DNA of 64,000 bases from Diadema setosum. Its lineage: Eukaryota > Echinodermata > Echinoidea > Diadematoida > Diadematidae. The position numbers and the translations under genes are program-made. The stretch covers positions 38,793,985-38,857,984 of the forward strand of contig CM067067.1 of the NCBI GenBank assembly GCA_033980235.1, in the 5' to 3' direction. This document shows, one piece after another, positions 10,716 to 20,948 of this stretch (positions are counted from its first letter, which is position 1; each line of letters opens with the position of its first letter). The notes beneath the pieces are model-generated. The model was not told the origin of the DNA. It worked only from the letters and a program-made list of their open reading frames with translations, and searched no databases.

Positions 10716-12050
10716 GTATCTCATTATAACTTCAAGGTGCTATATTACATTCTTTTCTTTGTCGATTACGGATGACCGACATCTGATGACCCAAGCGTAT
10801 CACCTAACTCGTCTTCAGTGTGACGAGTTTCATATCTCGTTTTTTATTCTTCTTTCTTTCTGGACAATTTTGTGTCGTCAATATCTCAAGAATGACATTA
10901 CGAAATAACATGACATTTTCAGTCGACATGTCTCATGACAAAATCTAGCCACAATAAGGTTTTCATGACAGTAACATATCTATGACGTCATCTAGGCGCC
11001 ATTTTGTGATTTTCGGACCTTGTCACATGATCGATCATAACTTCATAACTAGATATCATTTCTGTATCATTTTCGGTGGACATGAAGTTCAGGTCACGCT
11101 CTATCTTACTTTTTAACGCTAGTTACACAGGTCATCATTACGCGCGCGTAAGCGCGCGTCAAAATTTTAAAAGGCTCAAAACGACTTCCCAATGGGAAAT
11201 CTCGAAGTTTCAGACAATTTTAAGCGTTTCAAACATTTTCTCGCGTGCGCGTCCGTCCGCGCAATTTCGCGCGCAGAGCCCGTAAGCAACATGAAAATGC
11301 AATTTTTTTGACTGATTTGGATTCCTGATACTTTGAGTAATAATATCCATTGATTTCCGATCGATTTCGACCTATAACAAAGGAATGCACTGGCGTCAAA
11401 GTTGAAATTCCGCGTGCGCGTCTTTCTGCAAATATAGTGAAAAAACATGTCTTTGTTTATTTCGCCATAGCTCTTTAAATCGTCCGTTGACCCTATATTT
11501 ATATTGCATATTACAAAAGTATATGAATTGTAAATAACATTCCAAGTATCAGTATTGCCAGGTAAACGCGATGACGTCATCATATCGTCATTTTAAATCA
11601 AAAAAGTGGAATTGATTTTTTTTAGGTACTGTTTCTGACATTCATTTGCTCGTATCTCTGTTGTTTAAGCTCAATATTACCCCAAATTCAGATATGATGC
11701 ACTTTGAACATTTGCCTTTCAAGTCCATGTAATGGTTTTGAAATATGATGACGTCATCATACTAGAAATTGTGATTAAAGGTAGAGACTCAAAATCAGAC
11801 AAGTTTACGTGTTATGTCTATGGGAGGTGATTTTTTTTTGAACCATGCATTGACTTGACAACGTTTAAGCACCTTTACCTCATCTGATTTTACTCCATTT
11901 CCTCTGAAACATAAATATGTTGTAGCTGAGACAATAAGCTTTAGTAATCATGCATTTTATGTTTTCAAATCTCCTCATCAGGTTGACAATTTTGCAATTT
12001 AAAACTGAAAATGAGAATACAATCTGTACGGAACGATTCCCAATTTTTCT
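10716..12050. repeat. Repeat unit X, copy 5 (3' half, then 5' start of the next X)
   Basis: Runs from X offset ~1,165 ('ataacttcaaggtgctatat') through the unit end at 11,582. It then continues with 465 bp of the next X start, reproducing the head-to-tail junction of X1/X2. It switches to Y near 12,050. It has no CA tract or Leu-like tRNA. Confidence 0.75.
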
Positions 12051-12164
12051 TTGCAACTGTATATTGATCGAATCCACGCTGCCACTTGTGGGAAGTTGAA
12101 TAGCGCCAACACAAGTCAACACTGTCACGATAGTATTTAGATTTAAGTTTCGCACTCGATCTTC

Positions 12165-12252
12165 AGGACAGCCATGTGGCATAATCGGTTAGCGCGCTGG
12201 TTGTTCGTAACGCCATACCGGAAGGCGAGAGGTTCGACTCCCGCAGGACTTT
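12165..12252 (+). pseudogene. tRNA-Ile/Asn-like sequence, copy 4
   Basis: The best preserved Ile/Asn-like copy: 'gtggcataatcggttagcgc', 'ttcgtaacgcc' and box B 'aggttcgactcc'. Stem pairing is poor, so it is not a credible functional tRNA gene. Confidence 0.6.
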
Positions 12253-12525
12253 TATCCGTTCTTTCTTTTTTTTCTCTTTTTTTTTTCGGCAGTTCAGCTT
12301 TACTCCGATGTCATTTATCGTATTATTTTATCAAGTGTACGTAACCCGTGAACACGGCTGCTCTATTTCCCTTGTTTTGTATTGGAGTTTGGAGATTGGG
12401 TTTGCTTCATTAATTTTGTCACACTTAATGTTGTAAATTGCCCCTTGTTACAGTGTCCCGCTTGCCACCTTTCGTTTGCTCTTTCCTTTTCTCTTCATTG
12501 GTTATTGTTATACTGTAACAGGATA

Positions 12526-12602
12526 GACGCCATACACCTGGACTAGAGTTAATCAATTCAGCTCCCATTCCTGCAAGTTATTTAAACGTACATGTTCCTA
12601 CC
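12526..12602. other. In-place 77-bp inversion relative to Y1
   Basis: Between the shared flanks 'aacaggata' and 'tcgctcatctctttg', Y1 has a 77-nt segment at 5,089-5,165 starting 'ggtaggaacatgtacg' and ending 'ggtgtatggcgtc'. Here the same segment is reverse-complemented, with the same length and about two substitutions. Confidence 0.9.
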
Positions 12603-13598
12603 TCGCTCATCTCTTTGAAATTCCAGGATGTTATTGTTTGACGCAATAACGGAGTTGTTATGTTGCTATAGAGGTATCTTGTGCCACATGAGTAGAAGGC
12701 ATCACTGTTTAGTAGTAGTAATGAACTTTTTCATGTCCATCCATGTCAATTATAGTGTGGTTTAAAGGGGTTGTGTGTCTATCTGCCAAAGAAAAGAAAT
12801 GACTTATTTTCGTCATGGCTGTTTCTCTATACGTAGCCGTAGGTAATGAGTGTTGTTGGTATCTGAGCAGTGAAGAACAGAGCATCAGGCTAAAATTCCC
12901 CTTAGTTATACGCGCTAAGCGTTCAATTTGATATATCTTTCTTTATGTAGTCAATTCCTGCTAATGGAGTTACAGAATTATGTTATGACACGTTTCACTG
13001 TAAAGAGTTTGTAAAGCAAAGTTTATGGACAAGGCAAGCAATGGTACATGAATAATACCTACCATTGATTTCAGAGGGAAATTATGGTATGCCTAAATGT
13101 AAGGGTATCATTGCTTTGGAATTGCTGAGACAATATGCTTGGCACGGGGGCTTCCACTTCTAATAACTGATCCCTTTGAAGATGTGTCGGTCACGGGTGA
13201 TCGTCATGATTCATCTTCCACGTAGAAGCTTACGTTCCACACTCTTGGTTCGAGAAGACTTACCATCATACTTCAAATTGTTATTAATGGTAAAGACTCA
13301 AAATCAGACAAGTTTACGTGTTATGTCTATGGGAGGTGATTATTTTTTTTATGTGCATTGACTTGACAACGTTTAAGCACCTTTATCTCAGCTGATTTTG
13401 CTCCATTTCCTCTGTAACTTAAGTATGTGGTAACTGAGACAATAAGCTGCAGTAATCATGCATTTTATTCTTTGAAATCTCCTCATCAGTTTGACAATTT
13501 TGCAGTTTAAAACTGAAAATGAGAATGGAATGTGGACAAAACGATCCCTGATTCATCTTTCACATACATAAGTTTACGTTCCTCATATTTTCTCGTCG

Positions 13599-13680
13599 AG
13601 ACGTATGGCCGAGTGGTTAAAGGCGACGTCTCAGAGACGTGAGGTTGCACACGTGCGGGTTCGAACCCCACAAGATCACG
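13599..13680 (+). pseudogene. tRNA-Leu(CAG)-like sequence, copy 4
   Basis: Box A TGGCCGAGTGG and box B GGTTCGAACCC are exact, and the anticodon arm 'acgtct cag agacgt' is a perfect palindrome around CAG. The acceptor stem is weak. It is a tRNA-derived repeat. Confidence 0.65.
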
Positions 13681-14224
13681 AAACAAGATACTTAGCTATT
13701 TTACTTTTTTTTTCTTCAATTTTGTATTACATATTCGTCCATGTAGAAATCACATTCGTATATAAACGCACCTATACACACACACAGACACAGACACACA
13801 CACACACACACACACCATATCCCTCTTTGTGTTGGAGACCAAATTGCTTCGACTGCTGCAAAATTTTGCAGGCTGACTTTGTCAAACCGATCATAGTATG
13901 TAATGACGACGACGGAGGTGTTGTACTTTGAACAATTGTCTTTCAAGACCATGTCATTGTTTTGTATTTTGATGACGTCATCACACTGAAAATTGTGATT
14001 AAAGGCAAGGTATCAAAACCAGCCGATTATAGGTTTTATGTTTACGGCACGTATTTTTCCCCAAGTTGCCAGAAATGGCATAGCGACATCAGTAGTTACA
14101 AGGCCGCATTTCCGTCTAGCAATGCAATACAATGTCATGTTCACGCGGCCACGTTGGTTGACTGGGCATTGATTTTCTCCCTGTAATATCTATACATTTC
14201 TTTTTTGCCTTACCATTTCCGTGG

Positions 14225-14272
14225 ATGTCCCGTGGCCGAGAGGTTAGAGAAACAGTTTTGCATGCACGCTCA
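14225..14272 (+). pseudogene. Second tRNA-like segment of X (5' half), copy 3
   Basis: 'gtcccgtggccgagaggtta' followed by 'gagaaacagttttgcatgc'. Box A is slightly changed and box B is absent. Confidence 0.45.
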
Positions 14273-14924
14273 ATATAACTTCAATGTGCCTATATCACAT
14301 TCTTTTCTTTGTCGATCACAGATGACCGACATCTGATGACCCCAAGCGTATCACCTAACTCGTCAGTCTGACGAGTTTCATATCTCGTTATTGTTGTTGT
14401 TGTTGTTTTGTTTTTTTTTACAATTTTCCTCTTGGAGGAAGAATGCAACGAATGTGAGAAGGTGCCCTTCTAAGCCTCTGGCATACATCTTAAAAGATTA
14501 CATGTCTGCGATGGGGCTGATGAGTGTTTATATTATGTTATCTTTCGTTTGCATTAGGAAAGTGTACAACACGTTCCTTTACACTATGTTTATGATTACA
14601 ATTCGGCAAAATGTTAAACTAACATCAGAACAGTCTTATGAAATCGGAGGTAAGAAAGTTTGATCGGAAGAACGGACGCCAATAGGACGAGTCGATGACG
14701 TCATAACCTCTAATCTCTCCTATTAGTTTTTACAGAGAACTATATGATATGAACCATGTTTTGGGTTGATGGTTTAGCAACTACAACCCTCCCCCCTCCA
14801 AAAAAAAAAAACGAAAACAAAACAAAGAATGATAATTGTTGCTAAATTTCCCAAGACTATACAACAGTTAGATTCGACGGATGCAACTTATTATTTTCTT
14901 TAATCTCATGTCAAAAAGGAAATC

Positions 14925-15140
14925 CGGTGAAAATTTAGGTTACAGCTCGTTATTCCGAAAGCTCGTAATTTTGAAAATGAAGTAAGGTTATACTTATTCC
15001 GAAGGCTCGTTAATCCGAAAAACGAAAAAAGGTAAGCAATTCTAAAAGTTCGTTAGTATATAACGCATTTTTTTCTTTCATTTCGGATTAACGAACCGTC
15101 GGAATATCAAACCTTATTTCATTTTCGGATTAACATTACC
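14925..15140. repeat. 'ccgaaggctcgttaatccgaaaa' type repeat, arranged as inverted arms
   Basis: The left part carries 'ttccgaaggctcgttaatcc' forward. The right part carries 'ttcggattaacgaaccgtcg' and 'cattttcggattaac', the complement of the same unit, around a centre near 15,050. The same unit occurs as direct tandem copies at 58,110-58,250. The stretch 14,396-14,924 before it holds only a (TTG)n tract and a poly-A run. Confidence 0.7.
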
Positions 15141-15492
15141 CAAAGTGAATATACCTGTCAATAAGAGCTTGCGTGGCTCCTATACTTTCATCGCTGTATC
15201 GTGATAACACATGAAACCATAAATCATGTCTAATTGTGATAAAACCTCTATGTGGTTAGTCTGGGAATGGACAAGTCATTGAAGCATACATGAGTTCTGT
15301 ATACCATGCATGGAATTAGTACATTCTTTTATCAAATGTGTTTTCTTATAATAGTCTACCATGTGTCAAACAAGAGCGGTGGAGATGTTGACATTTAGAA
15401 AACATTATTTGCCTTTCGATAAATTATCATTGAATTTAAATTCAATATCAGTAATACTAAGATGAAGCTGACAAAAGGAGCGATCATTTTAC

Positions 15493-15604
15493 CTTCACGA
15501 CAAGTTTGGAGGAGTTTCCCTACGGACTCGGAGAGGCTACACTGCTCGGCATAGGCCGTGGTAGCCAGGAGGAGAAGGGAGAGAACGAACATCTTGGGAG
15601 ACAT
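15493..15604 (-). pseudogene. Partial lectin paralogue: signal-peptide exon only
   Basis: The start ATG is at 15,604 and the exon ends at a good donor (CGTGAAG|GTAAAA), giving 112 coding nt in phase 1, exactly as in exon 1 of the complete gene. It encodes a signal peptide (residues 5-19, a leucine-rich core ending AYA) and a short mature N-terminus with two Cys. This differs from the complete gene by a few conservative changes (V/M, K/E, E/Q), and the frame is intact. An earlier in-frame ATG lies at 15,649, but the homologous gene supports 15,604. No exon encoding a C-type lectin domain is present to the left, where the X/Y array begins within about 800 bp. It is either the start of a gene whose other exons lie beyond the window, or an orphan first exon. 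The intact frame leaves both open. Confidence 0.6.
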
Positions 15605-15697
15605 CTCGGAGACCGGCTTGACTAGTTGCGAGCAGGGTAGATAGCACATACACGACAGCAGCCAGGGAATTTATGTCAATTGAACCACTTCATACGG

Positions 15698-15704
15698 TTT
15701 ATAT
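15698..15704 (-). promoter_or_regulatory. TATA-like element of the partial lectin paralogue
   Basis: On the minus strand the sequence reads 'gcatataaaccgt', about 95 bp upstream of the ATG. It is at the same position and in the same context as in the complete lectin gene, so it probably places transcription start some 60-70 bp before the ATG. Confidence 0.55.
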
Positions 15705-16230
15705 GCGTTTTGGCAAAAAGCAATCAGTCTTTATTTCCATTGTATTTGACTGTTTTTGTCTTTGTATGTTGATATTATGATCTTCACTCTCCCCACCCAT
15801 CATCGGCATTTAAGATGTCCTTAATTGGTGTTGCATGAACTTTGACTATACAACCACTTCGATCACACGTGTTTTTTGGAAATTTCATAAGAAATATTCT
15901 GGCTTTCAGGACATATTCATAGATTGAACTGTTTTGGCCTCTATCGATTTAACAGTGATGTTGCAATAAAGTGCGAAATTGTGACAATATAAAATCAATA
16001 TCAAATCAAGATTTGCAATACAGATGAATAATTTATGTATATTTCCATTTCTATCTTGACGTTTGTCTCCTTTAATCACGTAGTGACATATTGATTCTTT
16101 ACCTACGAATTAACGCCATGTGGCAGTTACTGCGCTGTCGATGGATTGCGGTTCTTGGAATGATGAATTAAAAAAGGAGAGAAATTTTACCCTGCACTAA
16201 AACAAAGCCAATAAGTGACGTGTCACTAAT

Positions 16231-17200
16231 CCATTGGATTTCACAAGACAACCCCCACACATGACACAAGTTTTACTAGTTCGTGCACATGGTTTAAAAT
16301 GGTTCACTTTAATTATTACACTTTTTGGTCTAAAATGGTTCACTCAATTATTACACTTTAAGATAATTTCATGTTTCATAACAGTTGATTTCTTAAAACA
16401 AGCGCAAGCTAGAGAAGATTTGCCTGTTGGTGAACAATGGTGAAAGCGAGACCTGTGAATCGAAATGTGTATAAATGGGAATGATTTTTAAGTATGGCTA
16501 CTGCCCAAACACTGTATAGTCGGTGTTCAGTTTCTTCGATGAAGGGGAATTTGACAATCAGTTGCAATCAATGCATTGTGTACATTAATACGTGTCCGGA
16601 CTTTTCACATCATGAGCACGAGGCTTTACTTTCTCATTGGTTATTACTAGAAGCTACGGGGCAAGATTGTGATTCCCAGATAACGATGAAAAGAAAGCAG
16701 CTTTCATAGTCACTATAATCCAGGTAGTTGTGGGCAATATATAGTGGGTATACAGGGAGAGGGAAGGGTTGTTTCATGATAACTATATCGAGGAAATGTG
16801 TATGTGCCTGTGGAGGCATGGCCCCGTATATGACATAGGCTCGGCTGATAATAGATTTTCAAGCTGAGAAACAGGGTCGATGGGCAGAGTTGGAAAGCCT
16901 GGGGGCTGGCTGGCCGGATATCACTTTTAAGACAGAATCACAGGTGAGTAAGTTGTATTAAATATAAAAAAAAAACTAATAAAGGAAAGGAAGAAATCGG
17001 CCTTCTTGTGTACCTGGGCAAATTGAACAATGGTAACCTGCAGAGTTGAAAGAGAGAGATTAATGCAATGGGGTGAAGATCAATGCGCTGTAACATCTTT
17101 TTTTAAATGATTGTCAACCTCTGTGCAAATGTATTTGAAGGGTTTTCTTGCAAAAGGGTCTAAAATCCACTTTAACAAATTCCTTCCCTGCTGGAAAGAA
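16231..17200. other. Unique sequence without recognised gene
   Basis: Contains one direct tandem duplication near 16,288-16,365, in which 'taaaatggttcact' and 'attattacactt' each occur twice about 35 bp apart. No conserved reading frame is seen. Confidence 0.5.
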
Positions 17201-17418
17201 CACAGTATCCCACAGTGTGAAACACAGTGTAAACACAGTGTCCCACAGTGTGAAACACAGTGTAAACACAGTGTCCCACAGTGTGAAACACAGTGTAAAC
17301 ACAGTGTCCCACAGTGTGAAACACAGTGTAAACACAGTGTCCCACAGTGTGAAACACAGTGTAAACACAGTGTCCCACAGTGTAAACACAGTGTCCCACA
17401 GTGTGAAACACTGTGTGA
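17201..17418. repeat. 33-bp minisatellite built from three CACAGTGT motifs
   Basis: About 6.6 copies of a 33-bp unit made of 'cacagtgtcc', 'cacagtgtgaaa' and 'cacagtgtaaa'. Since 33 is divisible by three and the unit lacks stop codons in most frames, several overlapping open frames arise on both strands; these are artefacts of the repeat. Degenerate 'cacagtgtgaaa' and 'ttcacattgtg' motifs continue to about 17,620. Confidence 0.95.
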
Positions 17419-17619
17419 AAAAACAATGTGAAACAAAATGTGTAACACAGTAATAAATCTCTTCACACTCTTAAATTCGAGCGTTTGAACATTGTGAACA
17501 CATTATGAATCATCAATTCACGCACAGTGTGAAACAGGACATGTGAACTCTCTGTGAAGAACCACACCACAGTGTGAAATCATCTTCACATTGTGAGACA
17601 CTGTGTTCGTTCCAGCACG

Positions 17620-18700
17620 GTTGTAAATCAAGGTCTTTTATTTCACACAATTCCATGTTTCCATTTAGGAAGTTCTTCTATTATGTTTAAGAGTCATCAC
17701 CATAGGTAACAAAAATGATATTTAAAAAAAATCCTGCAGATGTCCTGAATTCTATAGGAATGTTTTAAATATATATATTTTTAAATTAGCCCTGTTGCAG
17801 GAAAGTATTGAAGGGTAGTAGCTATACACGCTTTAAAAGGGTTCAGCATTAACATGAAAATCTTATCCCCAACCTTTCCACCATCAGTCGATTTGCTTAA
17901 ACTGTTCACTTGGCTGTTAGAAACCTTGCCTGATATAGCAAACAACTTAAAATTAATTCAAAATTTTAGCTTATAGGTAGCCATTTATGCCTTAGTGAGG
18001 TCGTTTATTGCTTGTACCTTTGATATCAACATTCATCACCCTGTCCGTATTACCAGAAAGCAGGCCCGCCCTACATAGCAGCAATCTCTATCAAATGCAA
18101 TGTATTGAACAAGTTCATGCTTCTTAACCCTTTGTTTTGTCTTGTGTTCAATGGAAACGCAGCAAAAGTCTCAATTTTTGGCATCGTGACCCAAAAGTAT
18201 TGCTCGAAACAATAAACACGGAACTTATTTCAGTTGGAATGTGGTGACGGTCAAATAAACTAATTTTTTCTTTCTGTGAATGTGAAAAACAATAACACCA
18301 ACCAAGAATGTATTATTTGGTTACACTGTTTCCACTTTACCTTATCCATATTCGATATTCATTTTGACAGTGTACAGCTTAAACTTGTTCAATCAGCTAA
18401 TCTTAGTCATTTAGTTAATTTTTGTCATCAAGAAATGACTGAGGTGATTTTTTCCTTGTAATAATGCTCGTATTATATTCTACCTTAATTTCACTTACCT
18501 TACTTATAGTATTATTGCCTGATTCATTAAGGGGATATCATGATTGAATTTATGATTCAGACGAGGATCATTTGTCATGTTAGTAGATCTCCTATCAAAT
18601 GTATTACACTATTTTGTAACAATTTAAGAATTTTAGAGTAGTAAGAAATTGTATAAGAACTTTCAGCAGCATGATCTATTTTGTTTGCTAGAAATGACAT
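17620..18700. other. AT-rich sequence without recognised gene
   Basis: No gene is recognised. The right part may be the degraded body of the retrotransposon whose 3' end follows, but no motif supports placing its boundary. Confidence 0.4.
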
Positions 18701-18718
18701 TATTCTTTCATCATTATC

Positions 18719-19327
18719 CACACGATAAAGCCTCAGTTGAGAACCCAATTCATGCAAAGAACATTAGTTTTCAATGGCCCCTCCTCATTTTGGAATTCCT
18801 TACTATCTAACGTAAAACAACCCCAAGGCTGTTTTCATTTAAGAGCAAATTGAACGATTAGTCAATGTTCAAAGATATAGCTCTCTTTCTTTTTCTCTCT
18901 CTTTCTCTAGTTGCAAAGCATGTTGATGTTTTATTGATTGTAATCTTTTATTTTTCTCTTTTATCATGATAGTTATTATCTTCATGAATATCTTGTAGAC
19001 AGCTGTAGTAATCTCATATGAGAATATTTTATTTCAGTGTATTTATAATTATGCACTTACTGTGAAAACTGAAAATAAAAAATAAAATATTTTAGTAATT
19101 ATCATATATAGATTTCCCACATCTCTGGCCACTTTTACGTCATTGGTAACCTATTCTTTACGAGCTATATTTCTTTTAGTCTCTCGCTATAATAATTTAG
19201 CGTATCATTTTTGCTAGTTTATAAGAACTAATGTGAATTGTTTACATATTTTATTAATGTTGTGTAATGTCTCATATTTACTATATCATTTATGATCCTT
19301 ATGGAAAATAAATCAAATCAAATCAAA
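18719..19327 (+). mobile_element. 3' end of a non-LTR retrotransposon (relic)
   Basis: At 18,719-18,826 one frame encodes a fragment ending in FWNSLLSNVKQ, matching the 'RLWNSLP' C-terminal signature of many non-LTR reverse transcriptase proteins and preceded by 'LRTQFMQRTLVFNGPS'. After that the frame is broken by stops and shifts. An AT-rich 3' untranslated region follows, and the element ends at 'aataaatcaaatcaaatcaa', a short pentameric tail typical of these elements. Only the C-terminal ~40 residues are recognisable, so it is a 5'-truncated dead copy. Confidence 0.65.
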
Positions 19328-19574
19328 AGAAATTATTGGGTAACTGATGATTAAGTCAACAAGACATATTCAAATGTTAAAGTTAGTGTTCCTGTTTCAA
19401 ATCTGAAACATTTTTTTTTTGATGTCATGCAGATTTAACAAAAATATCCAATTCCCCGTATCTAATCTTCAATGTATGAAAACGCAGTGAAATTCAGTTT
19501 ACTGATGACAAGATCAGAATTTCTGCAAGAAAATCTCCCGAGGACTTGATAGTTTAAAAAAGGAGCACATGGTG

Positions 19575-19725
19575 GCAGATTGTACTGACGGGTGCACGTC
19601 ACGAGACCGACGCCCACGACTCATACAGCCCATCATGCGTCGTACTGCCCACGAGTTATACAGCCCACGAGTCATACAGCCCATGAGTTCGACATTAAGC
19701 AAACAATGCCCACGAGACCGTATTG
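19575..19725. repeat. 'cccacgagtcatacagc' repeat cluster 1 (one arm)
   Basis: Begins 'gacgggtgcacgtcacgag' and continues with four to five ~17-20 bp units 'cccacgag(t)tcatacag', ending 'gacattaagcaaacaatgcc'. It corresponds to the left arm of the foldback at 23,213-23,580. The flanking 19,328-19,574 and 19,726-19,985 hold nothing recognisable. Confidence 0.85.
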
Positions 19726-19988
19726 TATTCATTCTTTTCTATATCATAAGCCTGGGAAGGATGAACATGTTTTTAACATGATTTTGACTTGAAATGAACA
19801 AATGGTGATTTAGTAGTAAAAATAAATGTCTAAATTTGTTTTAAATGTAACGTTACTAACCGCGGAATTGCCCAGAAGCTGAGCTCTTGCTGGGTAAAGC
19901 CAAATAACCTTTGACCTTCTTTTTTTTTTTTTATTCACGTTCCATATTCCACATTTCGTACAAGTTTTATATTCCATTTGATTTGACT

Positions 19989-20165
19989 CTCAAATTAGCA
20001 CATTTCCTCAAGATACCCTTGCATATCACCTAAACGCCTACAAGTCATACGAGCACTAGATTAATACACACACACACACACACACACACTCACAAATTAG
20101 CACATTTCCTCAAGATACCCTTGCATATCACCTAAACGCCTACAAGTCATACTAGCACCTGATTA

Positions 20166-20209
<44 letters not shown>

Positions 20210-20218
20210 ATACACACA
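19989..20218. repeat. ~102-bp tandem duplication plus (CA)n
   Basis: 'caaattagcacatttcctca' to the CA tract is present twice, from about 19,992 and 20,092. Each copy ends in a (CA)n run (20,064-20,090 and 20,167-20,218), so the duplication includes the microsatellite. Confidence 0.9.
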
Positions 20219-20462
20219 CCCACAAACTCCTTGTCAAGGAACAGTACTTATTCACACACATTGTTTCTATGCACGTTCACGTGTAGTTCTTCTCGAATCC
20301 AATTTGGCCTCAACCTAAGAAAGCAAAGCGCCAAATTTCATACCATTATAGTAGGCCTAACTATAATTTTCTTATTTTTGATATCATTGTCATTTCATCA
20401 TATATCACAGAATAATGAAAACATAAGTAGAAGAAAAATCACACACTATTTTTTTAATTTGC

Positions 20463-20468
20463 TTTATT
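20463..20468 (-). terminator. Polyadenylation signal AATAAA for the lectin gene
   Basis: On the minus strand 'catcaataaagcaaatt' is followed by a GT-rich 'tagtgtgtgattttt' stretch. It lies ~480 nt beyond the lectin stop codon, with no earlier AATAAA in between, so it probably ends the transcript near 20,445. The intervening sequence is the 3' untranslated region. Confidence 0.6.
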
Positions 20469-20948
20469 GATGAGACTTTCTCATGAGGTTGTGACAATGA
20501 ATAACAGAAGGTTCATTACACAATCACCATGCACTGAATTAGGTTATATTAAAGTTCAGTGATGGCACTATCATATGCCAAGCACTTCTAAATCGTAGGT
20601 TGATTTTGAGGGAGGTCCAGTAGTCTGACCGTTTTAACTTTAAGGAGATGTAGGATCTGTGATATCGAGCAAGAGCAATTTCATCAAAGATGGGTTGATA
20701 AGATTTGCAAGTTTTCGATATCATGAACAATATTCACTCCGGAAAAAATATGTTTAGCTGACCAGGTTCATCACGCTCTGGTAGAAGAAAAAAAGTACAT
20801 GCACCTAATGCACACAAAGTATGGAAATGACATCATCATGTTTGGTTATGAAGTTGGAATAATGCTCTTGAAGAAAAGAGCGATCGAAATGACTGTCTCC
20901 TATTCATTATAAGGGCAGACTGCATACAGCCAATAAACATGATGTCAT

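Larger units (their letters stand above)
12051..13262. repeat. Repeat unit Y, copy 4 (contains a 77-bp inversion)
   Basis: Closest to Y1, with the same borders on both sides. It differs by the inverted segment at 12,526-12,602 and by a short deletion just after it: 'ggagttgttatgttgctat' against 'gaagttgtagacaggttt..' in Y1. It lacks Y1's internal duplication. Confidence 0.8.
1..14395. repeat. Mosaic array of two interleaved ~2-kb repeat units (X and Y)
   Basis: The block is made of repeated copies of two unit types. X begins with 'agtggaatt.attttttt' and contains a tRNA-Leu-like segment, a (CA)n tract, a second tRNA-like 5' half and a stretch with 'cgcgcgtaagcgcgcg'. Y contains a tRNA-Ile/Asn-like segment followed by T-rich sequence and 'ctaggccaggtgtat..cgtctcgctc'. 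The order read left to right is X1, X2, X3 (partial), Y1, X4 (partial), Y2, Y3 (partial), GC-rich element, X5, Y4, X6. The X-Y junction near 4,612 recurs near 12,050, and the Y-X junction near 6,423 recurs near 13,263, so a composite X-Y-X block was itself duplicated. By eye, copies look about 90% alike; I could not compute identity. No coding exon is visible. The window opens inside the array. Confidence 0.85.
13263..14395. repeat. Repeat unit X, copy 6 (internal part to the 'gtctcgtt' region)
   Basis: Contains the Leu-like tRNA (13,599-13,680), a (CA)n tract (13,773-13,815), 'gatgacgtcatcacactg', the box-A-only tRNA-like segment (14,225-14,272) and the 'aagcgtatcacctaactcgt' half-site. It stops at 'gagtttcatatctcgttatt', which marks the right edge of the array. 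Confidence 0.8.
15200..16230. repeat. Segmental duplicate of the lectin promoter/exon-1 region (23,815-24,840)
   Basis: Sequence on both sides of the signal-peptide exon aligns with the corresponding region of the complete lectin gene: 'tatgtcaattga.ccacttca.acggtttatatgcgttt.ggcaaaa' upstream, and the start of intron 1 downstream. The copies are in direct orientation about 8.6 kb apart. Conservation is strongest in the exon and the proximal promoter. Confidence 0.8.

Noticed and set aside
11176..11583. Minus-strand open frame of 135 codons in X5, with shorter relatives in X1 and X2
   Set aside because: Frame length differs among copies and is interrupted in X1; consistent with chance frames in a repeat rather than a conserved protein.
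509..13680. Functional tRNA genes (Leu-CAG and Ile/Asn types)
   Set aside because: Box A and B are near consensus and some anticodon loops are right, but acceptor stems pair at only about three of seven positions and the sequences sit at fixed places in repeat units, so they are tRNA-derived repeats.
17201..17418. CRISPR-like array
   Set aside because: The repeats are contiguous with no unique spacers, and the genome is clearly eukaryotic.
17080..17466. Overlapping open frames of up to 128 codons on both strands
   Set aside because: They are translations of a stop-free 33-bp minisatellite; nothing indicates a protein.
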